DNA of 64,000 bases from Hygrophila difformis (Eukaryota; Streptophyta; Magnoliopsida; Lamiales; Acanthaceae), in NCBI GenBank assembly GCA_030278955.1, contig JAOANR010000006.1, forward strand, positions 11,989,915 to 12,053,914, given 5' to 3'. Of the stretch, positions 11,836 to 25,066 are shown in pieces; position 1 is the stretch's first letter; each line of letters opens with the position of its first letter. Under the pieces are notes generated by a model. The model saw only the letters and a program-made list of their open reading frames with translations, ran no database searches and was not told the origin of the DNA. A program made the translations under genes and the position numbers.

Positions 11836-11911
11836 TAAGAAATGTCGGAGCCCCACGAAGCAAGGCCAGGCCAGCAACTACACTGGACGTGTTGTTTCAA
11901 GAATCAAGAGT

Positions 11912-12193
11912 TACTCACTCCGTTACTTTTTAGTTGTCTTTTTAGAAACAAAAAAAACATTTCAAAATAGTTATCACTTTTCATATTTATATCATATTTT
12001 TCTAATATTAACTTTATACTCTAAAATGACCCTAGAAAATTGTGCATGCTCTCTCCCTTCTCCACTCAAATTCTATTTTTTTCTTCCCAAAGTAAAGGGA
12101 GTGTTAAAAATGGAGAAGTTAGAGTAATTATTGCTTTTTATTGGTTTGTGGAATTTGTGTCAAATGACATATTAATTAGGAACAGAGGCAGTA
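11912..12193. mobile_element. Diverged Stowaway-like MITE
   Basis: The left end TACTCACTCCGTTACTT and the inverted right end, read inward as TACTGCCTCTGTTCC, are decayed forms of the Stowaway terminus CTCCCTCCGT with TA target sites. It is about 280 bp and non-coding. Confidence 0.6.
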
Positions 12194-13369
12194 CTCAGTC
12201 TATCTTTATCCATAATCACTCCAACCACCCAATTATCCAACCATTTCATTATTTAATTAATTTCTATCTCCTCCAACTCATCATTATTTACTCAACCCAA
12301 CCATCTCAATTTTACATACTTTATCAATAACCACCCAACCATCCAACCACAATATTATATATAATTATTTTAATTTGTACAATTTTAAACTATGTTGCAA
12401 TATAAAAAAAATTAATGTACCAAAACAATAAATATTTTATCTTACTTATAAAAAATAAAAAATCTAAAATTTTAATATATTTTTATTTATTTTTATTTCC
12501 AATAAATTTTAAAATAGGTTAAATATATCAAAATTGATATATTATGTATTTAACAAAAATATATCAAAAGTGGTCTCTATTTGTAGAGAATGAAAAATTA
12601 TAAAATTTGGTATATTTTAAAATTATATTTATTTATTTATATAAAAGATATAATCATTTGATTATATGAATTAAAAAAAATCACTTGACCAATGAAATTG
12701 AGACAAGTGTCTCAATCCCATTGGTTAAATAAAAGAGACCAAGTCTTCTCAAGTGATCTCAAGGTTGGTCATGGCCAACCTTCCCAACCTAACCACCATT
12801 GTTTTTTCTTTTTTTTTTTAAATAAATAATGATGTGGAAGGTTGGATTGGTGTGGGAAGGATGTTCTCACAATATGGTGTCTAGTTGTCAGTTCGTTGTC
12901 CTTATGGACAGTGCGATCAGTGGGTGGTTGTTCCATCACTTTTAACACTTGAATTTCAGCAATGTCTAGAAACTACGCGTGTCATAACATTGCCAGGTAG
13001 GGCTTCAATCTTATTATTTGCCCATGTGATTAAATTATACACTCAATTATTGATGACCTAAAATGTACGCATCGGCAGCATCACTCATTATCATTCATCC
13101 ATTCAATTCAATGGCCTACACACACTCACATACACAACCAGACATGTATAATAGTGTTCAATCTTACGCTGGAATTAATGTTCTTCAATTTCCTTGCGCT
13201 TCTTTGGCTTAGCATTTGAGGAAAAAAACAGTTGTAGGTAAAGAAAAATAAATTGGTGGAAATTTTACTAATAGTAGTAGTATATTATTATACTAATTAA
13301 AAAAGAAAAAAAAACATATGTATGCGTTTGGTTCTCTCGATCACATTTACTACCTATGTTTTGTTTTGT
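12194..13369. other. AT-rich intergenic spacer
   Basis: I see no gene, RNA or complete transposon. Pyrimidine-rich text (ccaaccacccaattatccaacc) near 12220-12330 and the short inverted motif ggttggtcatggccaacc near 12763-12780 suggest an old, unrecognised repeat. Confidence 0.5.
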
Positions 13370-13613
13370 TTTTTATGGGCCCACCCGTGACGGTGTTTAA
13401 TGCACATTTTAAATTATCAATAACTCAAGTTCGGTATATGTAAAAATTCTAAAAGTTTCATATTTAAAAACTACAAGACGAAACGAATCTAACAAGATCT
13501 CATTTGGTTATATTTTAACTAATTGTATAAGTATAATAAAACTTTAAGTAAAAGTATGTGTGTGAATATTTATACTTTATTGAATGTAAGAAACATTCAA
13601 GAACGGAGGAAGT
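13370..13613 (+). mobile_element. Stowaway-like MITE, left end decayed
   Basis: The internal text AATGCACATTTTAAATTATC, the GACGAAACGAATCTAACAAGAT segment and the right end ACGGAGGAAGTA match the better preserved copies at 19036 and 39838. The left terminus is no longer recognisable. Confidence 0.7.
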
Positions 13614-13764
13614 AATTACTTACGTAATAAATATATCGATCTGTTGTGAATTAAGTCTTGATCGTGAATATTCTGGATACATGTTTCTAATTTTTGGTTC
13701 AATTCATTTTTTTAACTTTAATTAATTGCATAACTAACTTTATTAATAACGTACCTTTTTTATA

Positions 13765-14213
13765 TGTTAGGTGGTGCATTATGGGTAGATTTGTTAGATG
13801 AAGATGGACTTGTAGATGAGTAGATGAGCTTGTTAGGTGGTGCACATGATTGTTAGATGGGAAGGCAAAAATTGCCTATAAAAGGCATTGCTAGACATTC
13901 ATTTCATACACACCACATAAGAGAGAAATCATTGAGAGTTTTGGCTTGAAGAGTTCTATACTCTTAAGCTTGTGTCTTGTAGGCTTTCTTTTTGTGATGA
14001 GTCATTTGTTGAGTGAGTTTTGTGGATAAGGCAAATATTGTCCAAACCCTTTTGTAATATTTGTCCCTCGTAGTGAAAATTTGTTTCTCCTTTTGCCCGT
14101 GGATGTAGGTCGGTATGACTGAACCACGTAAATTCTCCGTGTTTGTTTATTTTGCTGCATTTGGCTAATTTGGGTTTATAATTGGGTTTGATTTTGGGTA
14201 CATTTCTGCAACA
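13765..14213 (+). repeat. 5' LTR of the 13.8-kb Copia
   Basis: It starts TGTTAGGTGGTGC and ends TTCTGCAACA. A TATA box (TATAAAAG) lies at 13877-13884, so transcription should begin about 30 bp downstream and define R. Confidence 0.93.
13877..13884 (+). promoter_or_regulatory. TATA box in Copia LTR
   Basis: TATAAAAG inside the LTR, preceded by attgcc and followed by gcattg. The same box is preserved in the 3' LTR near 18573. Confidence 0.65.
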
Positions 14214-14230
14214 AACTGGTATTAGAGTCA
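14214..14230 (+). other. Primer-binding site of the 13.8-kb Copia
   Basis: AACTGGTATTAGAGTCA follows the LTR end directly. It resembles TGGTATCAGAGC, the complement of the initiator Met tRNA, with a C-to-T change. Confidence 0.75.
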
Positions 14231-14340
14231 TGATTGCTTAGTATGCTCTGTGGTCGCAGTTAATCTGATCTTCCACATCAGAAACGCATCTCGGTTAAGC
14301 TACCCTTTTGTGAGCTTTGTTTGTGCCTCTTGTTAGCAAA

Positions 14341-17300
14341 ATGTCGGCCATAAATATTAAGGTTGACAAGTTCCCGGTGAGGAATAGTTTTAGCGTTTGG
14401 CAAATCAAAATGCGGGCTTTGTTAAAACAAAAGGTCTGTGGGCTCCATTGAAGGAAAAAGGTAGATCCAGATAATGCTGAGATTGCGAGCCTGGAGGAGA
14501 AGGCTTATTCAACCATCTTACTGTGCCTAGCAGATTAAGTTATTACCGAAGTTGCGACGGAAACAAAGGCGTCTGGTCTGTGGTTAAAACTAGAAAGTCT
14601 TTATATGACTCAGTCTTTAACCAACAAGTTGCTATTAAAGCAACGTTTGTTTAGCCTACGGATGCAGGAAGGTACATCTCTTCGAGACCATCTCGATAGA
14701 TTAAACACTATCTTGCTGGAGTTGCGTAATATTGATGTGGCTATCGAGGATGAAGATGCCGCATTAATATTATTAGTATCTTTACCACTATCACTTGAAA
14801 ATTTTGTACAGTCATTTATAGTTGGTAAAGATACTGTCAGTTTAGAATATATACGTGCTGCTCTGCATAGTAGGGAATTGCGCCATAAGGCATCTTCGAG
14901 TAATGTAGATGATCAAGCAGCTGGGCTCGTTGTTAGCAGTGGCAAGGGACATGGAAAATTTGTAAAACAAAAGAAGAAAAAGTCTTTTGTTAAAGGTCCC
15001 AAGCCAGGTGATGTCTGCAACTATTGCAAAGAGAAAGGACATTGGAAGACCCAGTGTCCCAAGATGATGAAGAAGCAACAACAGGAGTATGTCTATGTTG
15101 CGGTCAACAACGATACAGATCCAGAGAATCATTTGGCTTTGGTCACAAGCGTGCAGCCATCGCAAGATGATGTATGGGTTCTTGATTCTGGAGCATCATA
15201 CCACATGTGTCCTAACAAAGAGTGGTTTTCGAGCTATGAACCAGTCGATGGAGGAAATGTTCATATGGCAAATGATTCTATCTGTAAGACAGTTGGGATT
15301 GGTTCTATCAAGCTTAGAACACATGCCGGTGAAATTGCAACTCTGCACGATGTCAGACATGTTCCAAAGCTGAAGAAGAATCTGATATCCTTAAGAGTCC
15401 TTGACAATAAGGGTTTCAGATACAAAGGGGGGCATGGAGAACTCTACATCATGAAGGGATCGTCCGTGGATTTGAAAGGAGTCTTGCATGGATCTCTGTA
15501 TGTTGTGCAAGGATCCACTATAATAGATTCTGTAGATGTTGTTGCTAATTCTTCTGATATGTCCAGGCTATGGCATATTAGACTTGGGCATATGAGTCAG
15601 AGGGGAATGCAGATCCTGTCAAGTCGTGGTCTTCTTGAAAGTCACAAGTTAGCTGAGTTCGGGTTCTGTTAGCACTGCACATTTGGTAAATTACATCATA
15701 CCAAATTTGGAAAGGCAACTCACAGAACAAAGTCGACGTTGGATTACATTCATTCTGACTGTTGGGGTCCTTCACGAGTTGAGTCGCTTGGGGGCAGCAA
15801 ATATTTTTTGTCCATTATCGATGATTATTCAAGTGACTTGGGTAATCATGATGAAGGAAAAAGGCGAAGCTTTCTTGAGATTCAAGCAGTGGAAGGCATT
15901 AGTAGAGAACCAGACCAACAAGAATATTAAAAGGCTTCGAACTGTTAATGGTCTGGAATTCTGTTCGAGGGAATTCAATGAGTTCTGCAAGAACAATGGA
16001 ATTGCACGGCATCACACAGTCAGGAACACTCCACAGCAAAATGGAGTGGCAGAGCGTATGAATCAGACGCTTTTGGAGAGGGCACGCTACGTGCTCTCAA
16101 ATTATGGATTGCCAAGGAGCTTTTGGGCAGAAGCAGTTAACACTGCTTGCTTTCTGATCAATTTGGGACCTCATACTGGAATTGATTGTCGGATTCCTTA
16201 TGAGGTTTGGTCGGGTAATTCCTATGATTACTCAAATTTGAAATCTTTTGGATGTGCGGCTTATTATCACGTAAGCGAGGGAAAACTGGAGCCCAGAGCA
16301 AAGAAGGGCGTTTTCGTAAGGTATGGAGATGGAGTCAAAGGATTCAGAATTTGGTCACTTTCTGAGAAAAGAGTTATATTAAGCAGAAGCGTGGTGTTTG
16401 GCAAGAATTTTATCCTCAATCTACCTACGAAGGTGGTGAATGTCTAAGAAAATTAGGGTGCTGACAGTAAGGTGGAGCTTCAACTTTCACCTGATGATTC
16501 AGATGAACAACGAGAAGTTGAGCAAGAGCAGGAAGTGCATTTGGATTCTAATCAATCAACCGAAGTTGAGCCACCTGAAATCAACCGACCATCGAGTTCA
16601 GCTGATGTGCAGAAGCAAGGAATTGCTTATGATCGTGCTAGAAGGGTGGGAGTCCAACCTCCTAGTAGATATCAAGATTTTGTCTGCTATGCTCTAAAAA
16701 CAACTGAAGATTGGAATTATTCTGAGCCCTCTATTTACAAAGAAGTCGTATCATGTGGCGAGTCTGTCCAGTGGCTTGCTGCAATGGGAGATGAAATGGA
16801 GTCGTTACATAAGAACGACACTTGGGAGCTAGTCAAACAACCACCTGAAAGGAAGATTGTTACTTGCAAATGGATCTTCAAAATGAAGGAAGGTGTTTCA
16901 CCAGCCGAGGGCGTACGATATAAAGCCCGACTAGTTGCTAGAGGATTTACTCAGAGGGAAGGAATTGACTACAATGAGATTTTCTCACCTGTGGTGAGAC
17001 GCACTTCCATTCGTGTCCTGTTGGCTATGGTAGCGCATCAGGATTTGGAGCTCGAACAACTAGATGTGAAAACAGCCTTTCTTCATGGGGAATTGGAGGA
17101 GGAGATCTGTATGTCTCAGCCTGAAGGTTTTCTTGTACCAGAAAAAGAAAACCATGTTTGCAAATTGAAGAGACCATTATATGGTCTGAAGCAATCTCCG
17201 AGACAGTGGTATAAAAGATTTGATAGCTATATGGTTGAGCTTGGCTACAATAGAAGTCCATATGATTGTTGTGTTTATCACAAGAAGTTGGAAGATGGTT

Positions 17301-18280
17301 CGATCATCTATTTGCTTTTGTATGTAGATGACATGCTCATTGTTGCACGGAACAAGGCTGATATTCAGAAATTGAAGGGTCTACTGAGTGCAGAGTTCGA
17401 CATGAAGGATTTGAGTGCAGCGCAGAAAATTCTGGGGATGGAGATCTATCGAGATAGAGATCAAAGGAAGCTTTTCTTGTCACAGAAAAGCTACATCCAG
17501 AAGGTTCTGTCAAAGTTTGGAATGTCTTCGGCGAAACCTTTGAATACTCTATGTGCTACTAATTCACAACTCTCAGCTACCTTTGCACCTAAATCTGAAG
17601 CTGAGAAGGAGTATATGGCAAAGGTTCCATATTCTAGTGCAGTGGGCAGTTTGATGTATGTCATGGTGTGCACTAGACCTGATTTGGCACAGACAGTCAG
17701 CGTGGTTAGCCGATTCATGGCGAACCCGGAAAAAGAGCATTGGCTTGCGGTGAAGCGAATCTTTCGCTATTTGAGAGGTACATCTGATGTTGGTCTCATC
17801 TATGGAGGCGACTTGCAGTGTTCAGTGGTTGGGTATTCTGATTCTGATTATGCTGGAGATGTGGATAGCAGGAGATCAATGACTGGTTATGTTTTCACTC
17901 TTGGAGGTTATGTCGTCAGTTGGAAAGCAACTTTGCAGGCTACAGTGACACTGTCTACTACGGAGGCAGAATACATGGCGTTGACAGAGGCTGCCAAAGA
18001 GGAAATTTAGTTAAAAGGACTGGTTAGCGATCTTGGTTTACATCAAGATCAAGCAATTGTGTTTTGTGATAATCTCAGTGCAATATGTTTGGCTAAGGAT
18101 CATGTTCATCATGAGAGAACCAAACACATTGATGTGAGATATCATTTTCTGAGATCAGAATCGAGGATCAAAGTGCAGAAGATTGCTACGGCAGATAATC
18201 CTGCAGATATGTTCACTAAACCTGTACCTCATAGCAAGTTTCGACATTGCTTGGACTTGCTAAATGTTTTGAGCTGTTGA
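14341..18280 (+). pseudogene. Copia gag-pol polyprotein, broken by frameshifts and stops
   Basis: Gag begins at ATG 14341 but loses frame near 14432 and meets a stop near 14538. An open stretch from 14605 carries the rest of Gag, a zinc knuckle (CNYCKEKGHWKTQCP) and protease (VWVLDSGASYHMC). 15683-16447 carries integrase with RYVLSNYG and TPQQNGVAERMNQTLL. 16472-18010 carries RT with the LLYVDDMLIV catalytic motif and the start of RNase H. A TAG at about 18008, where relatives have Trp in EEIWLKGLV, cuts RNase H; 18059-18280 carries its tail (ERTKHIDVRYHF, NPADMFTKPV). At least four lesions separate these blocks. The Gag and RT text is similar in style to the Copia at 45.7 kb, suggesting a Tnt1/Tork-type lineage. 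Confidence 0.92.
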
Positions 18281-18460
18281 TTGCCTCTTCGAGGCATTTT
18301 ATTTTCCCATGGTGGGAAATTTGGAGGCAAAGAAGATTTGGAGTACCGTTTGGCACATCCGTGTGCATGGTTTGGGTACATTTGTTTTCAGAAAAATTTG
18401 AGATCAAGGTAGAGTCTGCTCATCATTCGACTTTCATTAATATGCACCAAGGTGGAGATT

Positions 18461-18908
18461 TGTTAGGTGGTGCATTATGAGTAGATTTGTTAGATGAAGA
18501 TGGACTTGTAGATGAGTAGATGAGCTTGTTAGGTGGTGCACATGATTGTTAGATGGGAAGGCAAAAATTGCCTATAAAAGGCATTGCTAGGCATCATTTC
18601 ATACACACCACACAAGAGAGAAATCATTGAGAGTTTTGGCTTGAAGAGTTCTATACTCTTAAGCTTGTGTCTTGTAGGCTTTCCTTTTGTGATGAGTCAT
18701 TTGTTGAGTAGGTTTTGTGGGTAAGACAAATATTGTCCAAACCCTTTTGTAATATTTGCCCCTCATAGTGAAAATTTGTTTCTCCTTTTGCCCGTGGATG
18801 TAGGTCGGTTTGACCGAACCACGTAAATTCACCGTGTTTGTTTATTTTGCTGCATTTGGCTAATTTAGATTTACAATTGGGTTTGATTTTGGGTACATTT
18901 CCGCAATA
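18461..18908 (+). repeat. 3' LTR of the 13.8-kb Copia
   Basis: Starts TGTTAGGTGGTGC after the AAGGTGGAGATT purine tract and ends TTCCGCAATA. It differs from the 5' LTR at about 18 positions, including a changed CA terminus. Confidence 0.92.
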
Positions 18909-19035
18909 GTATAAAAAAAATGGCACATGAATAACACCATAAGGTAATAAATTCAATCATTAAATGAAAAATTTGTAAAGTGTTATAGTGTCAGCTAAAA
19001 ATTGAATCGTCAAAATTAAACTAGACATAATATAT

Positions 19036-19299
19036 TATTTCCTCCGTTTTTTAAAGATAGCTACGGACCCACTCAGCACGCAGTCCAATGCACATTTTAA
19101 ACCATTAATAATTCAAATTTGGTACATGTAAAAATTTTAAAAGTTCGATATTCAAAATCTACAAGACGAGACGAATCTAACAAGATCACACTTGGCCATA
19201 TTTTAACTTGTATAACCAAGAGAAAACTTTAAGTCAAAGTATATAAGTGAACAGTACCCATTAGTCAACAGTAGCTAATAAAAAAAAACGGAGGGAGTA
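19036..19299 (+). mobile_element. Stowaway-like MITE
   Basis: Left end TTATTTCCTCCGTTTT and right end AACGGAGGGAGTA are inverted termini of the Stowaway type. The interior shares AATGCACATTTTAAACCATTA and GACGAGACGAATCTAACAAG with the copies at 13370, 25583 (inverted) and 39838. Confidence 0.82.
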
Positions 19300-19348
19300 T
19301 TAAATAAAAATTACATTTAAATATCTAAAATTCAATGTCCACTAAATT

Positions 19349-19368
19349 ATGGCCATCAAGTAAAAGTT
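19349..19368. repeat. LINE target-site duplication, 3' side
   Basis: ATGGCCATCAAGTAAAAGTT directly precedes the T run of the LINE tail. It matches 25065-25084 except for one A/G change. Confidence 0.9.
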
Positions 19369-22300
19369 TTTTTTTCGGGGAAAAATGAGGGCCGAGGCCA
19401 AATTTTATTGCAAAAATTGCTTTGTTTGGTACATGCCAATACAGTCTAAATGGAGTGCCTCTAGAATAAACTCTGGAGGCCTAACAAAGTGTTGAGGACT
19501 TGTTTGATAGGAAGGACCTCTTAGTAGTTGATCAGCAACTAAGTTGCATTCTCTTGGAACTGAATCAAAATAGATCTTCCAACTCCATGCTTTCATGCCA
19601 CGGATACTGTCAATCCAAGGATGCGCCGAACCCACCATGTCATCGGCATTGTTGATGAGCTCAATCACAGGAAGACAATCCGACTCCACATAAATTTTTC
19701 GAAATCCCATCGACCAGGCGAGCTGTAAAGTGAGCATAATACCCAAGGCCTCAGCTTGGTAAACGTTCAGATTGGCCTGCATGGACCGAACTCCACCAAG
19801 CCAGTTGCCTTTAGAATCTCGTAAGACACCACCTGCAAACCCCATACCACGGCGAATTCTCCCATCACAATTAGCTTTTATCCATCCATCCGGAGGGCGT
19901 TCCCAGCGAGCCCTGCCACAACTCCATGCTTTAACACCATACAACTTAAGTTCCTTCCTAGCTCCGAGAAACTCATGTACCATACGAAGAATTCTGGAAT
20001 GGGCAAAAGACCATTGAATGGTACCATTGCCAAAAATCTCCTGGCATCGGAGCTTCCAAATCTGCCAGGCTCCAAAGGCAAATGTAGTTGCTTTAACTTC
20101 TCCCACAACACAACTAGACATAGACATAATCCAGCAACCAATATCAAGGCTCCAGAATTCACCCGAGGAACCCATTCCCAGGTTCGTCCAAACAAGGGCG
20201 GATGAAGGAAAGTCTCTGAGAACATGAATACTTGATTCCGGAGCTCCACATCGCCCACAACTCCCATCAGAGGTCAAGTGTCTACGGACACGCTCGAGGC
20301 CAGTGAGCAGCTTATTAAGAGAAGCTATCCACAAGAAGTTACGAACACGGAGAGGGGCTGGCCATCTCCAAATAATTTTCCAATCTGACACTGGTGGCTC
20401 TTGGTTGCGTAAATCCTCCAGGTGATCAAGGGTGCTCTTGATGGAAAAAAGGCCATTGGAGGCTGGCTTCCAGAATCTTCGATCCGCCACAGAAGAGGTA
20501 AGGGAAATAGGAGTTTGGAGGATCAGATTTACTACTGCAGGGGGCAGGACCTGAAGGAGTTTGTTGATATCCCAGGCATTGTCGATTAAGTAAGAAGCCA
20601 CTGGACAAGCAAGCTCTTCCTGGGACAATGACATAAGAGCCAAATCCTGCAAACAACAGTCTAAATTAGTCCAATGATCTAGCCAAAAACGAACAGACTC
20701 ACCATTCCATAGCTTCCAGCCGGACAAGGAATGAAAAACATTCCCAACAGAGGTTAAGTCCTTAGCAAAATTGGATAGGGACTGAGAATTATGAGTGAAA
20801 CAGTATCCATTCCAGTCGTATCTAAATTTAAGGAGACGACTCCAAAGGGTGTCACTGGAAACTAGTCTCCAGTATGACTTCATGAGAAGAGCATCATTCA
20901 AATCCCTTAGCCGACGAATTCCAAGACAACCTACAGAACTTCGCTTAGTAACATTGTCCCATGCAAGGAGATGAACTCTTCGGGAGTTTGAGTGGGAACC
21001 CCATAGGAAATTTCTACAGATCTTCTCCATGTCCATGATTGTTCTGTTCGGGAGACAAATCACCTGCATAATATACATGCCAATAGATTGAAGAACAGAT
21101 TTAGTAAGGGTAGTTCGTCCAGCCATACTGAGATGGTGGTGAGACCAGTTGTTAAGTTTAGTATTAAGCTTGTCGATCAGAAAACCAAAATCTTTATGCG
21201 ACCGTCTCCCAGAAATAATATGAATCCCCAGATAAGTCCCAACACTAGAAACACATTGATAACCCAGTATGTTAGTAATGCTAGATCTAGTTGCACGATC
21301 AACCACACTCCCAAAATAAATTCTAGATTTAGCAATACTAACAGTAAGACCAGACATAGAGCTAAAGTGAGTAAGAATAGATTGAATGAGCAAGGCTTGG
21401 CTAGAAGTAGCTTTGGCAAATAAAAGGATATCGTCGGCAAAGAAAAGGTAAGGAATTTTGATCCGTCCACTATCCCAAGCTGGTGGAAACCATAAGTTCT
21501 TTGATACAGCTTCTGAGATCAATACACCCAAGCGTTCCATACAAAGAATGAAAAGATAGGGAGAGATCGGGTCGCCTTGACGGATGCCACGACTTGGTTT
21601 AAAAGGAGCTGAAGGCTTCCCATTCCACCATACCTGCATAATAGAAGATTTGACATAGTGCATAATAAGAGTAGAAATATCAGTAGGGAAACCAAAAAGG
21701 ATAAGTGTTTCCATGATAAAATCCCAGCTTAACTTATCATATGCTTTTTCAAGATCCAACTTAAGAATCATAAATCCGGGTTTGGCCGTTGATTTCTCCA
21801 AATAATGGTGAAGCTCTTGACATAAAATAATATTATCATGAATCACACGACCTTTAATAAAACTAGACTGACCCGGACCAATAAGTTGGGGCAAGAAAGA
21901 GGAGATACGATTAACAAGAAGCTTAGTCAGGATTTTATAAAGCACATTACAAAGACTAATGGGACGAAATTGAGTAACCGATTTAGGATTTTGGACTTTG
22001 GGGAGAAGAACCAAAGAGGTATGATTAAACTCAGATAAATCCTTCGAACCATTAAAGCATTCAAGGATGAAACTATAGACAGAGTTACGCGGAGTCTTCC
22101 AATTTTGGATATAAAAACTGGCATGAAAACCATCAGGGCCCGGCGCCTTAAGAGGGGCCATACTCCGAACTGCATCCCAAATTTCTTCCATAGAAGGGGA
22201 AGCCTGTAACAACTCATTGTCACTGGGTGAAAGACGAGGTAATAATACAGGAGTAGGCTGAGTAACAGGCTGAGGGCCGACAGATCGTTGCAAGTCATCC

Positions 22301-25064
22301 GAAAAGAGTTTCTGAAAATATCGGGTGACCATATCATGCATGGCCTCCTCGTTAGTAAAAATGTGACCTTGGTCATCTTCTAGCATAGAATAGAGTTTCT
22401 TCCTCTTTCTGGCCTTAACAAAATTATGAAAGAAATTGGAATTCGAGTCACCAACAAGATTCCAATCGCGAGTGCTTCTTTGCATCCACATAAGCTCCTC
22501 ATGTTCAAGGATATGTCCTAATTCAGAACACAGTTGGGCATGCAATCGTCTGGAGAAGCTATTGGAAATCAAATCACTCTTCCGCTAATTTCCAGCAAGT
22601 CGAGCTCTAATCCTCGCCTTCCTAGTCCTAGTAGAGTTAGCAACTTCGGAGTTCCAGATAATAGCTTCTTTACGGAGAACATCAAGATGGTCTATAATCG
22701 AACCTTGAGAATTCAAACATCAGACACAAGGCGACGAAAGCTCGGATAGCTTTGCCAAGCTGCCTTATATCTAAAAACTTTAGGGAGGTTATTATTAACA
22801 GAACTAGCCGAGGCATCAATCCTAGTCAAAAGTGGCGCATGATCAGAATGAATTTTGGGGAGTATTTCAACCAAACAACGGGGAAAGCGATCAAACCAAG
22901 CCTCGTTTCCTAGCATCCTGTCTAAGCGCTTCCTGAGATTACCTCTAGTCCAAGTAAATTTACTACCAAAAGTCTTGAGCTCCAAAAACAAAGATTGATC
23001 TAACCAAAGACCGAGTTCCTCAATGTTGGACGAGTTAAAAACACCCTTACTGCTCTCATCATGTCTAGCAATGCAATTAAGGTCGCCGCCAATCAACCAC
23101 GGCCTATAACGAGTCTGACCAATTCTGTGAAGTTCCGGCCAAAGCCATGCACGACGGTAACGGTTAGGGGCAACATACACAAATGTTAAAAAGAAATCCT
23201 CATTATCTACAACAAGCTTGGTGTCAATGAATTGAGAATGAACATCCAAAACTTTAACATGAAGATGATCCCTCCATAGGACCCAAATACCCCCAGAAAA
23301 ACCAACGGCCTCAAAACCACTGCGACGAATAAAACAGTCAGCTTGATCCCCACTAATCCGGGGTTCAAAAATGGCCACAATGTCGATTCTTTTATTGTTC
23401 ATAAGATCACGAAATTCCCTACGAAAAGTAGTCGAACCCGCGCCCTGAACATTCCAACAAATTATATTAAAAAACATGGATAAGAGATGAAAAGAGAGAA
23501 CAAAGAAAATTGACAACTATGGAAAGAAAAGAGAGAGAATTATTAAGGGGGCATGCTAGCCGCCCTTCCCAAAGATGGTGAGTTGATATTGTCCTCCTCA
23601 AGAGGTGAACGATCAAGAGGAGAAGTGTGATAATCCGGCGGTCGACCACCAAACTGTCCTTCCACTCCCTTCATCCGCTTGCTGAGATGTGTGGAGGGAT
23701 CTTGAACCGCAACCGCTGTATGGTGATCTTGTGGGAGTGAAGATGGAACCGATTTCACCCAAGCTCCTGAGGGTTGATGAACCCACGATGGAGAGAGCTC
23801 AGAGATTGAGGGATCCGATGGGGGATGAGGTGCAGGGCTCCGTGGTTGTTGTACAGGCACCGGAGCAGATGTAGGAGGAACTCTTAGTGGAGGTAAGGTT
23901 AGATGAGTAGGGTTTCTTGAAGATTTAGGATTTTTACTGGGGAACGCCCGCATGCGCGGAGGGTTAGAAGAAGTCTGCATGGTTCGATCGAGACTGGAAA
24001 CATTGGAATCTATATTATCTTGATCATCCCCAAGAAGCTCAAAGCGATTACGATTGGAGTTGTTAGGTTGGACACCATTTTCTTGCCGCTGTTGGGGCCG
24101 TCGTCGGGACTGAACAAGCATCCAAGGGCCAAAGCCCGATCGATCTTGCATAGCAGTGTCGTTATTCTTCTCAATAATAGGCGGATGAACAGGCTCAGTA
24201 TTGCCCGGCCGAGACGGGCAGGAATCTTGAACATGGCCATATTTTCCACAAGAAAAGCACACTTGTTTGATATTCTCATACTCAAGATTTACAGTGTCGT
24301 TCTCCAGAATAAGTTGCGCCTTGAGAGGTCTTTCCAAATCGATCTTCACGGCTACTCGAGCATATCTACCACGAGAATTATCATTAGTGCTGAAATCTAT
24401 ACTTAGAACTTGCCCAAGGGAACTGCATGCTCGAAGTAGATATTTCCTGTTGAAGAGATACACCGGAATCTTGGGTATGCGCACCCACACCACCATTGTC
24501 TTCACCTCGTTTGTAGAGGGATTAAAATTCTCGTCCCATGCTTGGACGTGGAGGTAATTTCCTGCAACCATTCACGGCCCGGCGGTGAGGGCGTGGAAAG
24601 CATCCTCCTCTTTGAGAAAACGCACGATGAAATACCCGTTATCCACGTCGATCAAAGGTAGGGGAGCAGATGCAGGCCACAGTCGATTGAGACGAGATTT
24701 TAACACCCTGTATGAGACATTCCTCCCAATGACTTTAAGAGCAATCACAAATTTCCATGGCCGAAGAAGGGTCTCCTTGAATGCCTTAGAAAGTTGAAAA
24801 CGTGGGATGCCATTCTCCAAGGATTCAATAATATCATCAGGATCACCATTATCATCACTGTAAATCTCATCCGTAGGAACATGAATGAAACCTGCTCCAC
24901 GCCGAGCTGCAGCGCTGTATGAGGGACGTTGTCGTTTATGCTATGGTGTTTCTCTTGAATCTGGCGGTTCACCGCCATCATCTGCCATCTCAGAGTCATT
25001 CATGGGGCTGGCACCGGAAGAGAGGAATCTTGGAGGATTCTTGGAGTTTTTAGAGCGCTTCACC
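19369..25064 (-). mobile_element. Plant L1-type LINE (non-LTR retrotransposon), near full length
   Basis: It reads on the minus strand. Its 3' end carries a short poly-A tail (plus-strand T run at 19367-19375) and its 5' end abuts the target duplication at 25065-25084. It encodes ORF1 with a DUF4283-like domain and a zinc knuckle, then ORF2 with endonuclease, reverse transcriptase, a zinc-finger segment and RNase H. A 20-bp target duplication with one mismatch brackets it. Several nonsense and frameshift lesions make it inactive. Confidence 0.95.
19405..23516 (-). pseudogene. LINE ORF2: endonuclease, reverse transcriptase, RNase H
   Basis: The natural start is probably the Met at about 23477 (FFNIICWNVQGAG). 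The endonuclease follows, with EPRISG, GGDLNCIA and the catalytic SDH in KIHSDHAPLL. Between about 22710 and 22573 the frame shifts once and a TAG interrupts ARLAGN*RKSD. From 22572 a 1055-residue open stretch carries the RT blocks PGPDGFHASFY, RPISLCNVLYKI, KLDLEKAYDKLSW, GIRQGDPISPYLFIL and the catalytic FFADDILLF. A zf-RVT segment follows (CGRCGAPESSIHV). A C-terminal RNase H shows D in NCDGRIRRG, E in QAEALGIML and D in VESDC. The RNase H is typical of plant L1 lineages. The protein would act in target-primed reverse transcription if intact. Confidence 0.93.
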
Positions 25065-25066
25065 AT
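23543..25066 (-). pseudogene. LINE ORF1: DUF4283-like RNA-binding protein with zinc knuckle
   Basis: The first ATG on the minus strand, at 25066, opens MVKRSKNSKNPPRF. A TAG near 24950 stops the frame after DSRETP. The DUF4283-like domain resumes (SLENGIPRFQLSKAFKETLL, WPASAPLPLIDVDNGYF). A TGA at about 24572 replaces the Trp expected in GPWMVAGNYL, and the frame is then open for 342 codons. This part includes the zinc knuckle CFSCGKYGHVQDSCP and a Pro/Ser-rich C-terminus. Only two stop codons break this ORF. In plant LINEs this protein binds the element's RNA. Confidence 0.9.

Larger units (their letters stand above)
13765..18908 (+). mobile_element. Ty1/Copia retrotransposon, full-length but decayed
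   Basis: The element is 5.1 kb with LTRs at 13765-14213 and 18461-18908, a Met-tRNA-like primer-binding site after the first LTR and a polypurine tract (AAGGTGGAGATT) before the second. The flanks are ttata and gtata, an imperfect 5-bp target duplication. The LTRs differ at roughly 4 percent of positions by eye, making this the oldest full-length LTR element in the window. Domain order Gag-protease-integrase-RT-RNase H is Copia type. The coding region has frameshifts and stops, so it is not autonomous. Confidence 0.95.

Noticed and set aside
11565..12127. Several overlapping open frames of 70-145 codons on both strands
   Set aside because: They fall in and across the Tourist and Stowaway MITEs and depend on the internal hairpin. 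No domain is recognisable.
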